Shown one piece after another: positions 8,443 to 17,443 of a stretch of 64,000 nt of DNA. This DNA is from Verrucomicrobiota bacterium (lineage in GTDB: Bacteria > Verrucomicrobiota > Verrucomicrobiia > Opitutales > Opitutaceae). Position numbers and translations under genes: made by a program. The notes under the pieces are model-generated. The model saw only the letters and a program-made list of their open reading frames with translations. It did no database searches and was not told the origin of the DNA. The stretch covers positions 62,001-126,000 of the forward strand of contig JAEWQP010000028.1 in the NCBI GenBank assembly GCA_023399155.1. Reading direction: 5' to 3'. How positions within the stretch are numbered: position 1 is the first letter of the stretch; every line of letters begins with the position of its first letter.

Positions 8443-10785
8443 ATGAACATGCGCCTTCTGCCGCTTCCCGTCCTGATTGCCGCGCTCGGTCTCGTCGCAT
8501 TGCCCGTCCTCCCCGGCGGCCGCGTGCTCGCCCAATCGGATGAGGCCGGCGCGGTCGCGTCGCAAGAGACTGCGCGGATCAACGAGAGCATCGCGCGCGC
8601 CCGCGACGTGCAGAAGCTCGCCCGCAGCCAGAGCGCCCGCGGGGAACACGCCGCCGCCGTCTCCAGCTACGAGTACGCCCTCAGCCTGCTCGACAACAAC
8701 GCACTCACCGCCGCGCTGCTCGGGGAACTCCGCTCCGAGAAGCGCCGCGCCGAGGCATCGGCCCGCCAGCAATCGACGATCGCCGCGCGGCCGGAGACGC
8801 CCGCCGGCTTTGAGGCGCGCACGGCCTTCATCGACGCGCTCCTCGCCCGCGGCCGCGACCAGTTCGTCGCCGGCGATTACGCGGGCGCAGAGACGACTTT
8901 CAAGGATGTCGAGACGCGCGAGCCGAACAACGCCGAGGCCAAGACCTACCTCTTCCGCATCGCCGAGATCCGCCGCCAGGCCGGCGTGATGGACCGCCAG
9001 AAGACGCGCGAGCAGATGCTCGAGGAGGTCTCCCGCAGTTGGCAGCGCCCGGGTGTGTTCCAGGAGCGCGAGGCGCCCGACGAGGCTCCCTCCGGCCCGA
9101 TCCCGCTGCTCGACAAGCTCAACCGCATCACCATCCCCTCGGTCAATTTCACCGGCGTGGAGTTGTCGCGCGTCATCAGTACCCTTTCCTCCATCTCCGA
9201 GGAGTTCGACGACACCGGCCTCGCGCCCAAGGGCGTGAACATCGTGCTCATCGACCCGAACCGCGTGAACCCCGCGGTCAACATCACGCTGCGCAACCTC
9301 ACCCTGCGGCGCGTGCTCGACTTCATCACCGATTCCGTCGGCTTCCAGTACGAGGTCCAGCTCGACGCCGTGGTCGTGCGCCCCGGCGGCGAGGTGACAA
9401 ATCTGGATACGGAATTCTTCCCCGTGTCACGCGCCACCGTGATCCGCATGGTCGCGGCCTCGGGCGGCAAGCCCGATGGCGCCACTGCCGCCGGGAGCGA
9501 TCCTTTCGCGAGCGGTTCCGCGGCTTCCGGCTCGTCCGGCGCACGCGGCGAGTCCGAGCACATCCGCAATTTCTTCCAGCAGGCGGGCGTCAACTTCGAA
9601 GGCACGGCCGGTTCCAGCCTCATCTACGACGGCTCGGCCCTGCTCGTCACCCAGACCTCGCGCAACATCTCGCGTATCCGGAATATCCTGAACCGCTACA
9701 ACGATGTGCGCCAGGTCGAGATCGAGGCGAAGTTCCTCGATGTCGCCGAGGGCGTGCTCGACGAGTTGGGGATTGATTGGGGTGTGAAGAGTTTACCTTC
9801 CATCCATAGCAAAGTTTCGGCGACCTCGGACTACAGGACGCTGGCCGAGGCTTTTTCTCCGTCGAACCGGTCGAATGATGGGCGAGTGATCATACCGGAA
9901 GAGAAAGATGCCACCGGTACCGTTATCCGAAAGGGAATCGATCTTCCTATCTCAAACACACCTCCGATCTTTCCAGGGGCTGCAGAGCTTGGAAACGGAG
10001 CCGTCGCTCTGGTTTCCGCAATCGGTTCGATCGGAAACATGGAGATCAACGCGCAACTCCGCGCGTTGTCGCGAAACAGCGGCGCCGACCTGCTCAGCGC
10101 ACCGAAGGTCACCGTTCTTTCTGGGAACAAGGCCCAGATCACCGTGGCCCAGGAATTCCGGTACCCGGAATCCTATGGTGAGATCCAGTCCGAGGTCGGC
10201 CAGAGCTCGGGCACGTTGTCGGGCGGTTCGGCGGGCGTTACAATCACGGCCGGCACGCCGCAGAACTTCAAGACCCGCAATGTCGGTGTCGAACTCGCCG
10301 TCACGCCGACCGTGGAGGACGACGACTACAGCATCTCGCTCGACCTCAACCCGCGCGTGACCGAGTTCGATGGATTTGTTGAATACGGCGGCCAGAGCAT
10401 CGCGATTTCCGGCGGCACGACGGTGAATGTGCCCTCGGGTTTCTTCCAGCCCATCTTCTCCGTGCGCGAGATGAACACCAAGGTCACCGTGTGGGACGGC
10501 GCCACCGTCGTGATGGGCGGTCTCACGCGCGAGGAGGTGAAGAAAGTTAAGGACAAGGTGCCGTTCCTCGGCGACATCCCCGGCGTCGGCCGGCTCTTCC
10601 GCTCGGAGGGCGAGAGCAACCAGAAGCGCAACCTCCTCATCTTCGTGACCGCCAACCTCGTCAGCCCCGGCGGCTCGCTCAAGAAGCAGGACGTCCGCGG
10701 TGTCACCCCGAACTCCCTCTTCCAGAATCCGACGATCGTGACCCCGGGCGGCTCGGTCGACCGCACGCCGAAGAGCGGGAAGTAG
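8443..10785 (+). CDS. Outer-membrane secretin (Amuc_1098-like, type II/IV family)
   Basis: 780-residue secretin, forming the outer-membrane channel of the pilus-like machine. Signal peptide at 1-29 (LPLPVLIAALGLVALPVLPG ... LAQ). Then a TPR-like helical region (about 35-185: AARGDYAGAETTF-type repeat around residue 145), N-domains (about 215-330, NRITIPSVNFTGVELSRVIS and NITLRNLTLRRVLDFITDSV) and a Gly/Ser-rich spacer near 345-370. The secretin domain runs from about 560 to 745 (LLSAPKVTVLSGNKAQITV; VTVWDGATVVMGGLTREEV; VPFLGDIPGVGRLFRSE). The ATG at 8443 is the first that gives a signal peptide; the open frame extends upstream into the preceding gene. Residues about 443-575 are encoded by a patch of different codon use (separate finding). 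Confidence 0.9.
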   Translation: MNMRLLPLPVLIAALGLVALPVLPGGRVLAQSDEAGAVASQETARINESIARARDVQKLARSQSARGEHAAAVSSYEYALSLLDNNALTAALLGELRSEKRRAEASARQQSTIAARPETPAGFEARTAFIDALLARGRDQFVAGDYAGAETTFKDVETREPNNAEAKTYLFRIAEIRRQAGVMDRQKTREQMLEEVSRSWQRPGVFQEREAPDEAPSGPIPLLDKLNRITIPSVNFTGVELSRVISTLSSISEEFDDTGLAPKGVNIVLIDPNRVNPAVNITLRNLTLRRVLDFITDSVGFQYEVQLDAVVVRPGGEVTNLDTEFFPVSRATVIRMVAASGGKPDGATAAGSDPFASGSAASGSSGARGESEHIRNFFQQAGVNFEGTAGSSLIYDGSALLVTQTSRNISRIRNILNRYNDVRQVEIEAKFLDVAEGVLDELGIDWGVKSLPSIHSKVSATSDYRTLAEAFSPSNRSNDGRVIIPEEKDATGTVIRKGIDLPISNTPPIFPGAAELGNGAVALVSAIGSIGNMEINAQLRALSRNSGADLLSAPKVTVLSGNKAQITVAQEFRYPESYGEIQSEVGQSSGTLSGGSAGVTITAGTPQNFKTRNVGVELAVTPTVEDDDYSISLDLNPRVTEFDGFVEYGGQSIAISGGTTVNVPSGFFQPIFSVREMNTKVTVWDGATVVMGGLTREEVKKVKDKVPFLGDIPGVGRLFRSEGESNQKRNLLIFVTANLVSPGGSLKKQDVRGVTPNSLFQNPTIVTPGGSVDRTPKSGK

Positions 10786-10810
10786 ATCGATCGTCCGGCG
10801 GTTTCCGCCT

Positions 10811-10847
10811 GCAACAGGGCATGGCGCCGGACGCCGTGCCCTGTTGC
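10811..10847 (+). terminator. Strong hairpin after the pilus operon
   Basis: 25 nt after the secretin stop. Perfect 11-bp stem GCAACAGGGCA / TGCCCTGTTGC, extended by GGCG/CGCC after one mismatch, with a 5-nt loop. There is no following T-run, so it is either an atypical terminator or a transcript-end stabiliser. Confidence 0.6.
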
Positions 10848-10895
10848 GCGTACGGAGGACGCGGGCGCGTCGACCTAGCCGGACTCCCGCCACTG

Positions 10896-11018
10896 CTCGA
10901 ATGCCGAGAACCTGCCCGCGCGCGGGCACGCCCCCACACCAGGCATACACTCCGCGCACCCAGCCGCCGCGCAGGCCGCCGACCACAACCGTGTAACGGT
11001 CGTTACACAGTTGTGGTC
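10896..11018. repeat. Palindrome-ended repeat, copy 1
   Basis: The last 38 bp (10981-11018) form a near-perfect hairpin: 17-bp arms GACCACAACCGTGTAAC and GTTACACAGTTGTGGTC with one mismatch and a 4-nt loop. The preceding ~85 bp (from CTCGAATGCCGAGAACC) align with copy 2 at roughly 70% by eye. Directly after, GTGGTCGC (11013-11020) can instead pair with GCGACCAC (11028-11035), so the right arm of the palindrome has two possible partners. Confidence 0.75.
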
Positions 11019-11249
11019 GCAGGCGTAGCGACCACGGCCGCATCGCCACAGGCGAGGTGGCGCGACTCCGAGAGCACTCCTCGGTTTCCCGCCACAACAA
11101 CCCGCCCCGAGATCGGGTCCGTTGTCCCGGAGGACCGCCGTGCCGGGCTAAAGCAGAGAACACGAAGGACGAAGGAGTTGAAGCGAGGTCGGAACGAAGC
11201 GGCGACACCGCGCCAGAGCGCCGAGACTCGATCCCAGGCCGCCCGGCAA

Positions 11250-11365
11250 CTCGAACGCCGGGAGCTTTGCCGTGCGCGGCCACGCACCCACATCCCTGCA
11301 CGCACCTCGCGCACCCGCCTCCTCGCTGACCACAACCGTGTAACGGTCGTTACACAGTAGTGGTC
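11250..11365. repeat. Palindrome-ended repeat, copy 2
   Basis: Same orientation as copy 1; the palindromes start 347 bp apart. The 38-bp palindrome (11328-11365) differs from copy 1 at one base in the right arm (AGTAGTGGTC instead of AGTTGTGGTC). The preceding part starts CTCGAACGCCGGGAGC and is about 7 bp shorter overall than copy 1. The alternative downstream pairing seen in copy 1 is absent. Confidence 0.75.
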
Positions 11366-11588
11366 GGCGGGATGGCGGGTGGGCCATCGTTCGCTTCGTT
11401 GCCTTCGGTGAGTCATGTCGTCTGCGGAGCGATACTCCGCGGAGCGGCCGGTGGACTTCGTCCCTCCCAGTGTGTTGTCTCGTTGCATCTCGATCGCGGC
11501 GTTCAGACTCACCCGGATGAGTGACCTCCCCGGGCGGCGTTCGCACTCGCCGACGGCACGCTTCAGCGGTTTCCTTCTCGCCATCACC

Positions 11589-14500
11589 ATGAAGCCGCCC
11601 CGCTTTCTGCACGTCCGTCTCGCCGTTGCGACCTGCCTCACCGTGAACGCGCTTTCCCCTGCCACAGCCGCTGCTTCCGACCGTCCCGCCTGGGCCGACG
11701 AGACCCGGCTGCATGAAGGCACCGAGCCGCCGGCAGCGACGATGGTCGTCTTCCCCGACGCCGAGTCCGCGGGCCGGCGCACCCGCGAGCATTCTCCCTA
11801 TGTCGCGTCGCTCAACGGGCACTGGAAGTTTCATCAGGTATCCCATCCCTCGAAACGCTCCGGTGAGTTCTGGCAGGCCGACTTCGACGATTCCGCATGG
11901 GGGACGATCCGTGTCCCTGCAAATGTGGAACTCGAGGGCCACGGCATCCCGATCTACACGAACATTGCGTATCCATGGAAGCAGAACACGCCGCCGGACA
12001 TACCCGGCGACTACAACCCGGTCTCACGCTACCGCCGCGCGTTCGCCGTGCCGGATGCGTGGCAGGGGCGCGAGGTGTTTCTCACCTTCGATGGCGTGGA
12101 GTCGTTCTTCACGCTCTGGCTGAACGGCAAGGAACTCGGCTTCAGCAAGGACAGCCGTACGCCGGCGACCTTTCGCCTGACGCCGCACCTGCGGCCTGGG
12201 GACAACCTGATCGCGGTCGAGGTGTTCCGCTGGAGCGACGGCTCCTATCTCGAGGACCAGGATTTCTGGCGGCTGAGCGGCATCTTCCGTGATGTCACGC
12301 TCTGGTCCACGCCGGCCGTGCACCTGCGCGATTTCTTTGTCACCACGTCACCCGAAAAGGCCTCAGGTGCGTGGACCCTGCGCGTGCAGGGCGAACTGCG
12401 CAATTACGGCACGAGCTCCGCCGGGAGCGCGGTCTCCGCCTCCCTTCGCGATCCTGAGGGCCGTGTCGTGGCGGAAGCGGCGGTCCGGCGCGACACCCTC
12501 GCGGCCGGCGCGACGAGGACCTTCGACATGCGCGCGTCTGTCGACAAGCCGAGGCCCTGGTCCGCCGAGGTGCCTGTGCTCTACACGCTTCTGCTCGAGG
12601 TGAAGGACGACGCGGGTCGCACGAGTGAAGTGATCCCGTGGCGCGTGGGTTTTCGCACCGTCGAGATCGCCGGCGGCCACCTGTTGATCAACGGCATGCC
12701 CGCCCTCATGCGCGGCGTGAATCGCCATGAACACGATCCCGATCTCGGCCACGTCATGACGCGGGAGCGCATGGTCCAGGACATTGTCCTGATGAAGCGA
12801 AACAACATCAACGCCGTCCGCACGTCTCACTACCCGAACGTGCCGGAGTGGTACGACCTGTGCGACGAATACGGGCTTTACGTCATCGACGAGGCCAACA
12901 TCGAGTCGCATGGCATGGGCTACGGCGAGGACACGCTTGCGATCGTCCCGTCGTGGGGGCCTGCGCATCTCGATCGCACGGTGCGCATGGTCGAGCGTGA
13001 CAAGAACCACGCCTCCATCGTGACCTGGTCGCTCGGCAACGAGGCCGGCTTCGGCGACAGCTTCCGCAAGACCTACGCCTGGACCAAGCAGCGCGACCCG
13101 TCGCGCCCGGTGCAGTATGAAAACCCGATCAACGCCGAGACCTCCGACATCGTGTGCCCGATGTACACGCCGCCCGAGGCGGTGGAGCGCTACGCGGCGC
13201 TTCCGCGCGAGAAGCCCTTCATCCTGTGCGAGTACTCGCATGCCATGGGCAACAGCAACGGCGACATCTGGGCGTATTGGCGTCCCATCTACGCTGGCGC
13301 ACCTCACCTGCAGGGCGGATTCATCTGGGATTGGGTCGACCAGGGCCTGCGCACGCCGGTGCCTGCCTCCCGGACGATCGTGCCTTTGGAGAACCCGCGG
13401 TCGATCCCGCTGGATCCCGCGCTCGGGACGTTCTTCGCCTACGGGGGCACGTTCGGACCTCCCGACGTGGCGTCGGACGGAAACTTCTGCGCCAACGGAC
13501 TGGTGAGCCCCGATCGCGTGCCGCATCCCGGCCTCGCCGAGGTAAAGAAGGTGTATCAACCGGTGCAGATCACGGTCATCGATCCCGCCGTGGGGGATGT
13601 TCGCATCGCGAACTGGAATGATTTTCAGCCGCTCGATGCCTGGCTCGACGGCGCCTGGCGGATCATGGCCGATGGCCGGGAGGTGCAGACGGGTCGCCTC
13701 GATCTCGCCGGCATCGCCCCGCGCGCGCACAAGACCGTGCGGGTGCCGTTCACCGCAATCCAGCCGGAGCCCGGCACCGAGTATTTTCTCGAGCTTGCCT
13801 TCACGCTTAGCGCCAGCGCCCCGTGGGCGCCGGCCGGCCATGAGGTGGCGTGGGAGCAGATCAGGCTGCCGGTCTTCACGCCTGCGATCGCCCCGCCTGC
13901 GCCTGCCGCGCCTGTTCAGGTCAGCGACCGCGACGACGTCATCACCATCGCCGGCGACGGTTTCGCTGCTGCGATCTCGCGAGCCAGCGGCCTGCTCGTG
14001 TCGTTGAAATCCGGTGACGTTGAGCTGCTGGAAGAGCCGCTGGGCCCGCATTTCTGGCGCGCGCCGGTGGACAACGACCGGGGCAACAAGATGGTCGCGG
14101 TGGAGCCGCCATCGAACCGCTGGAAGCCTCCGCCTCCCGGCGTCTGGCGCCACGCGCACCGCTCGTTCGGCGTGCGTTCGGTGGGGGTCTCGCGAGTCGG
14201 CGGGCACGAGGTGCGCATCCACGTGGCAGGGCTACTCGCTGACGTGGAGGCTGAGATCGATCTCACCTGGATCGTGCGTGGCTGGGGCGAACTCGTGCTC
14301 GAGCAGCGCTTCCGCCCATCGGCGACGTCCGCTATGGCGGAGATGCCGCGATTCGGCACGCAGGCGACGCTGAGGGCCGGGTTCGACCAGGTGACGTGGT
14401 TCGGCAAGGGGCCGCAGGAGACCTACTGGGACCGGCAGGACGCGCGCGTGGGACTGTATCGCGGCAAGGTGCGCGATCAATTCTTTGAATACATGAAACC

Positions 14501-14858
14501 CCAGGAGAGCGGGAACAAGGAGGCGGTGCGCTGGATCGCGCTCACGGATGCCGCGGGCCGCGGGCTTCTCGCCGTCGGGCAGCCCCTGCTCAGCGCCAAC
14601 GCCCTGCACCACACGACCGAGGATCTCTTCTGTGCCACGCAGCAGGAGAATTTCTACCCCTATCAACTGCCCCGCCGCGACACCGTGACGCTCAACCTCG
14701 ACCTCAAACAGCGCGGACTCGGTGGCGACGACTCCTGGGGCGCGTTCCCGCACGAGGAGTTTCGCCTGCGCGAGTGGCCGATGATGCTTCGCTACGGTCT
14801 CCGTGTCCTGCGCGGTGGGGAGGACCTGGCGGCGCTGGCGAAGCGACCCATCGAGTGA
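11589..14858 (+). CDS. lacZ: Secreted beta-galactosidase, GH2 family (LacZ type)
   Basis: 1089 residues. Hydrolyses terminal beta-galactosides; the signal peptide (MKPPRFLHVRLAVATCLTVN ... ATAAA, about 1-30) points to the periplasm or outside. Domain order is that of LacZ: jelly-roll sugar-binding domain (about 75-250), Ig-like domains, TIM barrel (about 350-650) and C-terminal beta-sandwich (about 800-1085). The acid/base glutamate is in SLGNEAGFG (Glu485) and the nucleophile in ILCEYSHAMGNSNG (Glu548). The ATG at 11589 was chosen because it alone gives a signal peptide; the frame is open from 11415. The leader is pyrimidine-rich without Shine-Dalgarno. It stands alone with no lac-type regulator nearby; oligosaccharide or plant/mucin glycan use is inference. 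Confidence 0.93.
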   Translation: MKPPRFLHVRLAVATCLTVNALSPATAAASDRPAWADETRLHEGTEPPAATMVVFPDAESAGRRTREHSPYVASLNGHWKFHQVSHPSKRSGEFWQADFDDSAWGTIRVPANVELEGHGIPIYTNIAYPWKQNTPPDIPGDYNPVSRYRRAFAVPDAWQGREVFLTFDGVESFFTLWLNGKELGFSKDSRTPATFRLTPHLRPGDNLIAVEVFRWSDGSYLEDQDFWRLSGIFRDVTLWSTPAVHLRDFFVTTSPEKASGAWTLRVQGELRNYGTSSAGSAVSASLRDPEGRVVAEAAVRRDTLAAGATRTFDMRASVDKPRPWSAEVPVLYTLLLEVKDDAGRTSEVIPWRVGFRTVEIAGGHLLINGMPALMRGVNRHEHDPDLGHVMTRERMVQDIVLMKRNNINAVRTSHYPNVPEWYDLCDEYGLYVIDEANIESHGMGYGEDTLAIVPSWGPAHLDRTVRMVERDKNHASIVTWSLGNEAGFGDSFRKTYAWTKQRDPSRPVQYENPINAETSDIVCPMYTPPEAVERYAALPREKPFILCEYSHAMGNSNGDIWAYWRPIYAGAPHLQGGFIWDWVDQGLRTPVPASRTIVPLENPRSIPLDPALGTFFAYGGTFGPPDVASDGNFCANGLVSPDRVPHPGLAEVKKVYQPVQITVIDPAVGDVRIANWNDFQPLDAWLDGAWRIMADGREVQTGRLDLAGIAPRAHKTVRVPFTAIQPEPGTEYFLELAFTLSASAPWAPAGHEVAWEQIRLPVFTPAIAPPAPAAPVQVSDRDDVITIAGDGFAAAISRASGLLVSLKSGDVELLEEPLGPHFWRAPVDNDRGNKMVAVEPPSNRWKPPPPGVWRHAHRSFGVRSVGVSRVGGHEVRIHVAGLLADVEAEIDLTWIVRGWGELVLEQRFRPSATSAMAEMPRFGTQATLRAGFDQVTWFGKGPQETYWDRQDARVGLYRGKVRDQFFEYMKPQESGNKEAVRWIALTDAAGRGLLAVGQPLLSANALHHTTEDLFCATQQENFYPYQLPRRDTVTLNLDLKQRGLGGDDSWGAFPHEEFRLREWPMMLRYGLRVLRGGEDLAALAKRPIE

Positions 14859-15207
14859 GCAGGACCCAGGCAGTCAGCGGCGGTGGAGCGAGGGCTCCCA
14901 CCTTCGCCAAGGCTTCGGCGGGCAGGCTGTCCGAGCCACGGCGAACCGGGAACGGTTCGCCCTGCCTCGACCTGTTTCCAACGCGATTTAGGTTTTCGGA
15001 CGCCTCTTGCGCGGCGCGCTCGGTTCCGAGGCCGCGCGTGTGGCCCACAAGAACGGTCGCGCCGCGACCCGGACCTCGTCCCACCCATGGCGGGAGTCTG
15101 GAATTCGTAACCGGGTCCGAACGGCCGGGGTCTGACTCCCGCGCCTCGGGCAGGGGCTCGCTGTGGACCGAAGTTGCCCTCCGGCGGCCCGGTGTTTTCC
15201 TCCGCCC
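14859..15207. other. Intergenic region with a widespread short repeat and a hairpin
   Basis: 349 bases with no gene. At 14901-14927 is a repeat core (CTTCGCCAAGGCTTCGGC then GGGCAGGC). Translated in different frames it gives FAKASAG, LRQGFGGQA and RRSLGEGG, peptides I remember from spurious ORFs in many unrelated genomes. At 14940-14961 is a hairpin with a 9-bp stem (GGCGAACCG / CGGTTCGCC) and 4-nt loop, 82 nt after the lacZ stop, a possible transcript end without T-run. Confidence 0.6.
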
Positions 15208-17283
15208 ATGCACGAAGCGCCGTTTCACTACCTCGACGACACGTTCCTGATCCGCTGGTCGCGCCTGCGGCCGGAGGGGATCGTGCCGGACATCGAGGGG
15301 GCCCTGCGTCGTGCGCAGGCGAGAATCGATGCCGTCGCGTCGATCGATCCCACGCGCGCGGACTACGAGACGGCTTTCCTGGGTCTGGAGAACGCGACCG
15401 AGGAACTCAACCGCGCCTGGGCGATCGTCACGCATCTCTCGTCGGTCAGCGACTCACCGCCGCTGCGCGAGGCGCACAACGCGATGCTTCCGAAAGTGAG
15501 CGAGTTTTTCGCCCGGATTCCGCTCAACGCCGGATTGTGGACGGTGCTCAAGGCGGCCGCGGGTCGCAGGGAGACCGAGGCCCTTGCCGGCGTGCGGCGC
15601 CGGCACGTCGACGAGACGGTCGCCGAATTTCGCCAGCATGGCGCCGACCTCCCGGCCGACAGCAAAGCCCGCTTGGAACAACTCCAGGCCGAGCTCGCGG
15701 CTCTCACGCAGAAGTACTCCGAGAACACGCTCGATGCGACGAACGCCTGGGAACTCGTTCTCGATGATCCGGCCCAGCTGGCGGGATTGCCGGAGAGCGC
15801 GCGTGAGGCGGCGCGGCGCAGCGCCTTGTCGAAGGGGATCGGCACCGACGATCGGCCGGCCTGGCGGTTCACCCTGCACCAGCCGTCCTTCGAGCCGTTC
15901 ATGACCTATCTCGAGAGCGACGAACTTCGCCGCCGGATGTGGGAGGGCAGCATCGCGGTGGGCGCGCGCGAGCCGCACGACAATGCGCCGTTGATCCGCC
16001 GCATCCTGGATCTCCGCCGCGAAAAGGCCGCGCTACTCGGCCGCCCGCATTTCGCCGACCTCGTGCTTGAGCGCCGCATGGCGCGCGACGGGGCCGCCGC
16101 GCTGCGATTTGTGGAGGACATGCAGCGGCGGATACGTGCCGCATTCGTGCGCGAATGCGCCGAGCTCGAGGCATTCAAGGCGCAGAGGACGGGCGCGGAA
16201 CCGGCCCCGCTGGCTCCCTGGGAACTCATGTTCTGGGCGGAGAAATTGCGACGCGAACGCTACGACTTCGACGCCGAGGCACTGCGACCCTATTTTGCCC
16301 TGGATCGCGTGATCGACGGGATGTTCCGGATCGCGGAGCGCCTCTTCGGCGTGGTGATCCGTCCGCACGAGGGAACCGTGGATACATGGCACCCGGAGGT
16401 GAAGGTCTATGACCTCTTCGACGCCGACGGCGTGCGCCACCTCGGCACGTTCTACGCGGACTGGCACCCGCGCGAATCGAAGCGCAGCGGCGCGTGGATG
16501 GGCTATCTGATCACGGGCGGGCCGCAGCCGCACGGACCGCGGCGTCCGCATCTCGGCCTGATCTGCGGCAATCTCACCGCACCGGTGGGCGACAGGCCTG
16601 CGCTGCTCAATCATCGCGAGGTCGAGACCATCTTCCACGAGTTCGGACATCTCATCCATCATCTCTTCGGCGAGGTGGAAATCCCGTCGCTCAACGGCGT
16701 GAACGTCGCGTGGGATTTCGTCGAGCTGCCCTCGCAGATCATGGAGAACTGGTGCTGGGAACGCGAGAGCCTGGATGTATTCGCGCGACACTACACCAGC
16801 GGTGCCTCCATCCCTGAGGAGCTCTTCGGCCGCATGCGTGCGGCGCGCAACTTCCGGGCAGCGGCCTTTGCCATGCGGCAGCTCTCCTTCTGTCGTCTCG
16901 ATCTCGCCTTGCACATGGAGCCCGTGCGGTTCACCGGCGCCGCCGACCTCGAGGCCGAGGTGCGAGGGCTGTTGCGTGACTACCTCGTGCACACGCAGCC
17001 GCCGGCCCCGAGCATCGTCTGCCGTTTCGGTCACCTTTTCTCCGAGCCCGTGGGGTACGCAGCGGGCTACTATTCCTACAAATGGGCGGAGGTGCTCGAT
17101 GCCGACGCCTTCACGCGTTTCCAGCGCGAGGGCATCTTCAACGGCAATACCGGCCGCGCCCTGCGCGAGCACATCCTCAGCCGCGGAAACTCGGAGGATC
17201 CCATGGTGCTCTACCGTCGCTTCATGGGACGCGATCCCGATCCGGAGGCACTGCTTGCGCGCAGCGGCCTGGGCGGAACCTGA
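15208..17283 (+). CDS. M3-family oligopeptidase (oligopeptidase A / thimet type)
   Basis: Zinc metallo-oligopeptidase that degrades short peptides, 691 residues, cytoplasmic by the absence of a signal peptide. The catalytic motif HEFGH is at residues 477-481 (ETIFHEFGHLIHHLFG), followed at the right distance by the third zinc ligand region WDFVELPSQIMENW. The N-terminal helical part (about 1-200) and the C-terminal VCRFGHLFSEPVGYAAGYYSYKWAEVLDAD match the OpdA/Dcp branch. The ATG at 15208 gives MHEAPFHYLDDTFLIRW and follows a pyrimidine-rich leader; a GTG/ATG 45 nt upstream is also open but adds only Pro/Arg-rich residues. No operon partner; the next gene converges. Confidence 0.92.
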   Translation: MHEAPFHYLDDTFLIRWSRLRPEGIVPDIEGALRRAQARIDAVASIDPTRADYETAFLGLENATEELNRAWAIVTHLSSVSDSPPLREAHNAMLPKVSEFFARIPLNAGLWTVLKAAAGRRETEALAGVRRRHVDETVAEFRQHGADLPADSKARLEQLQAELAALTQKYSENTLDATNAWELVLDDPAQLAGLPESAREAARRSALSKGIGTDDRPAWRFTLHQPSFEPFMTYLESDELRRRMWEGSIAVGAREPHDNAPLIRRILDLRREKAALLGRPHFADLVLERRMARDGAAALRFVEDMQRRIRAAFVRECAELEAFKAQRTGAEPAPLAPWELMFWAEKLRRERYDFDAEALRPYFALDRVIDGMFRIAERLFGVVIRPHEGTVDTWHPEVKVYDLFDADGVRHLGTFYADWHPRESKRSGAWMGYLITGGPQPHGPRRPHLGLICGNLTAPVGDRPALLNHREVETIFHEFGHLIHHLFGEVEIPSLNGVNVAWDFVELPSQIMENWCWERESLDVFARHYTSGASIPEELFGRMRAARNFRAAAFAMRQLSFCRLDLALHMEPVRFTGAADLEAEVRGLLRDYLVHTQPPAPSIVCRFGHLFSEPVGYAAGYYSYKWAEVLDADAFTRFQREGIFNGNTGRALREHILSRGNSEDPMVLYRRFMGRDPDPEALLARSGLGGT

Positions 17284-17367
17284 GGTCCGGCAAACGCGCC
17301 GGTGAAGGCGGAGCGGGCCCCGTGGGCGCGCCTTCCGGTCCCGGCCCGCCGCGGGATTCGGCCGGGT

Positions 17368-17384
17368 CTGGCGCCTTCCGCCAG
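17368..17384. terminator. Small hairpin between convergent genes
   Basis: CTGGCG-CCTTC-CGCCAG, 6-bp stem with 5-nt loop, in the 160-bp gap between the convergent peptidase and carbonic anhydrase genes. No T-run on either side; weak candidate. Confidence 0.3.
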
Positions 17385-17443
17385 CCCGCAGCGCACGCCG
17401 TGACGTCGGGAAGCCGGGACCCGCCCGACGGCGGTGTGCCCGT

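Larger units (their letters stand above)
10786..11588. other. 803-bp non-coding region between secretin and lacZ genes
   Basis: No convincing gene; overlapping open frames on both strands lack start signals and any recognisable motif. It holds the terminator-like hairpin at 10811, two copies of a roughly 120-bp repeat ending in a 38-bp palindrome (10896-11018 and 11250-11365), a short ACGAAGG 7-mer doublet (about 11161-11174), and an inverted repeat GCGGAG/CTCCGC near 11420-11436. The last 200 bases before lacZ probably contain its promoter, but I cannot mark boxes with confidence. Confidence 0.6.

Noticed and set aside
6810..8591. 593-codon minus-strand frame over the Amuc_1100-like and Amuc_1099-like genes
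   Set aside because: Lies antisense to two genes with membrane helices and correct spacing; no motif of its own.
10786..11588. Several 60-450 codon frames between the secretin and lacZ genes
   Set aside because: They overlap each other on both strands, run through palindromes and hairpins, and contain no recognisable domain.
12363..14222. 619-codon open frame opposite lacZ
   Set aside because: Codon-position shadow of the GH2 gene; no domain and no start signal.
14774..15250. ORFs containing FAKASAG, LRQGFGGQA and SLGEGG words
   Set aside because: These words come from a dispersed DNA repeat; typical spurious ORFs.
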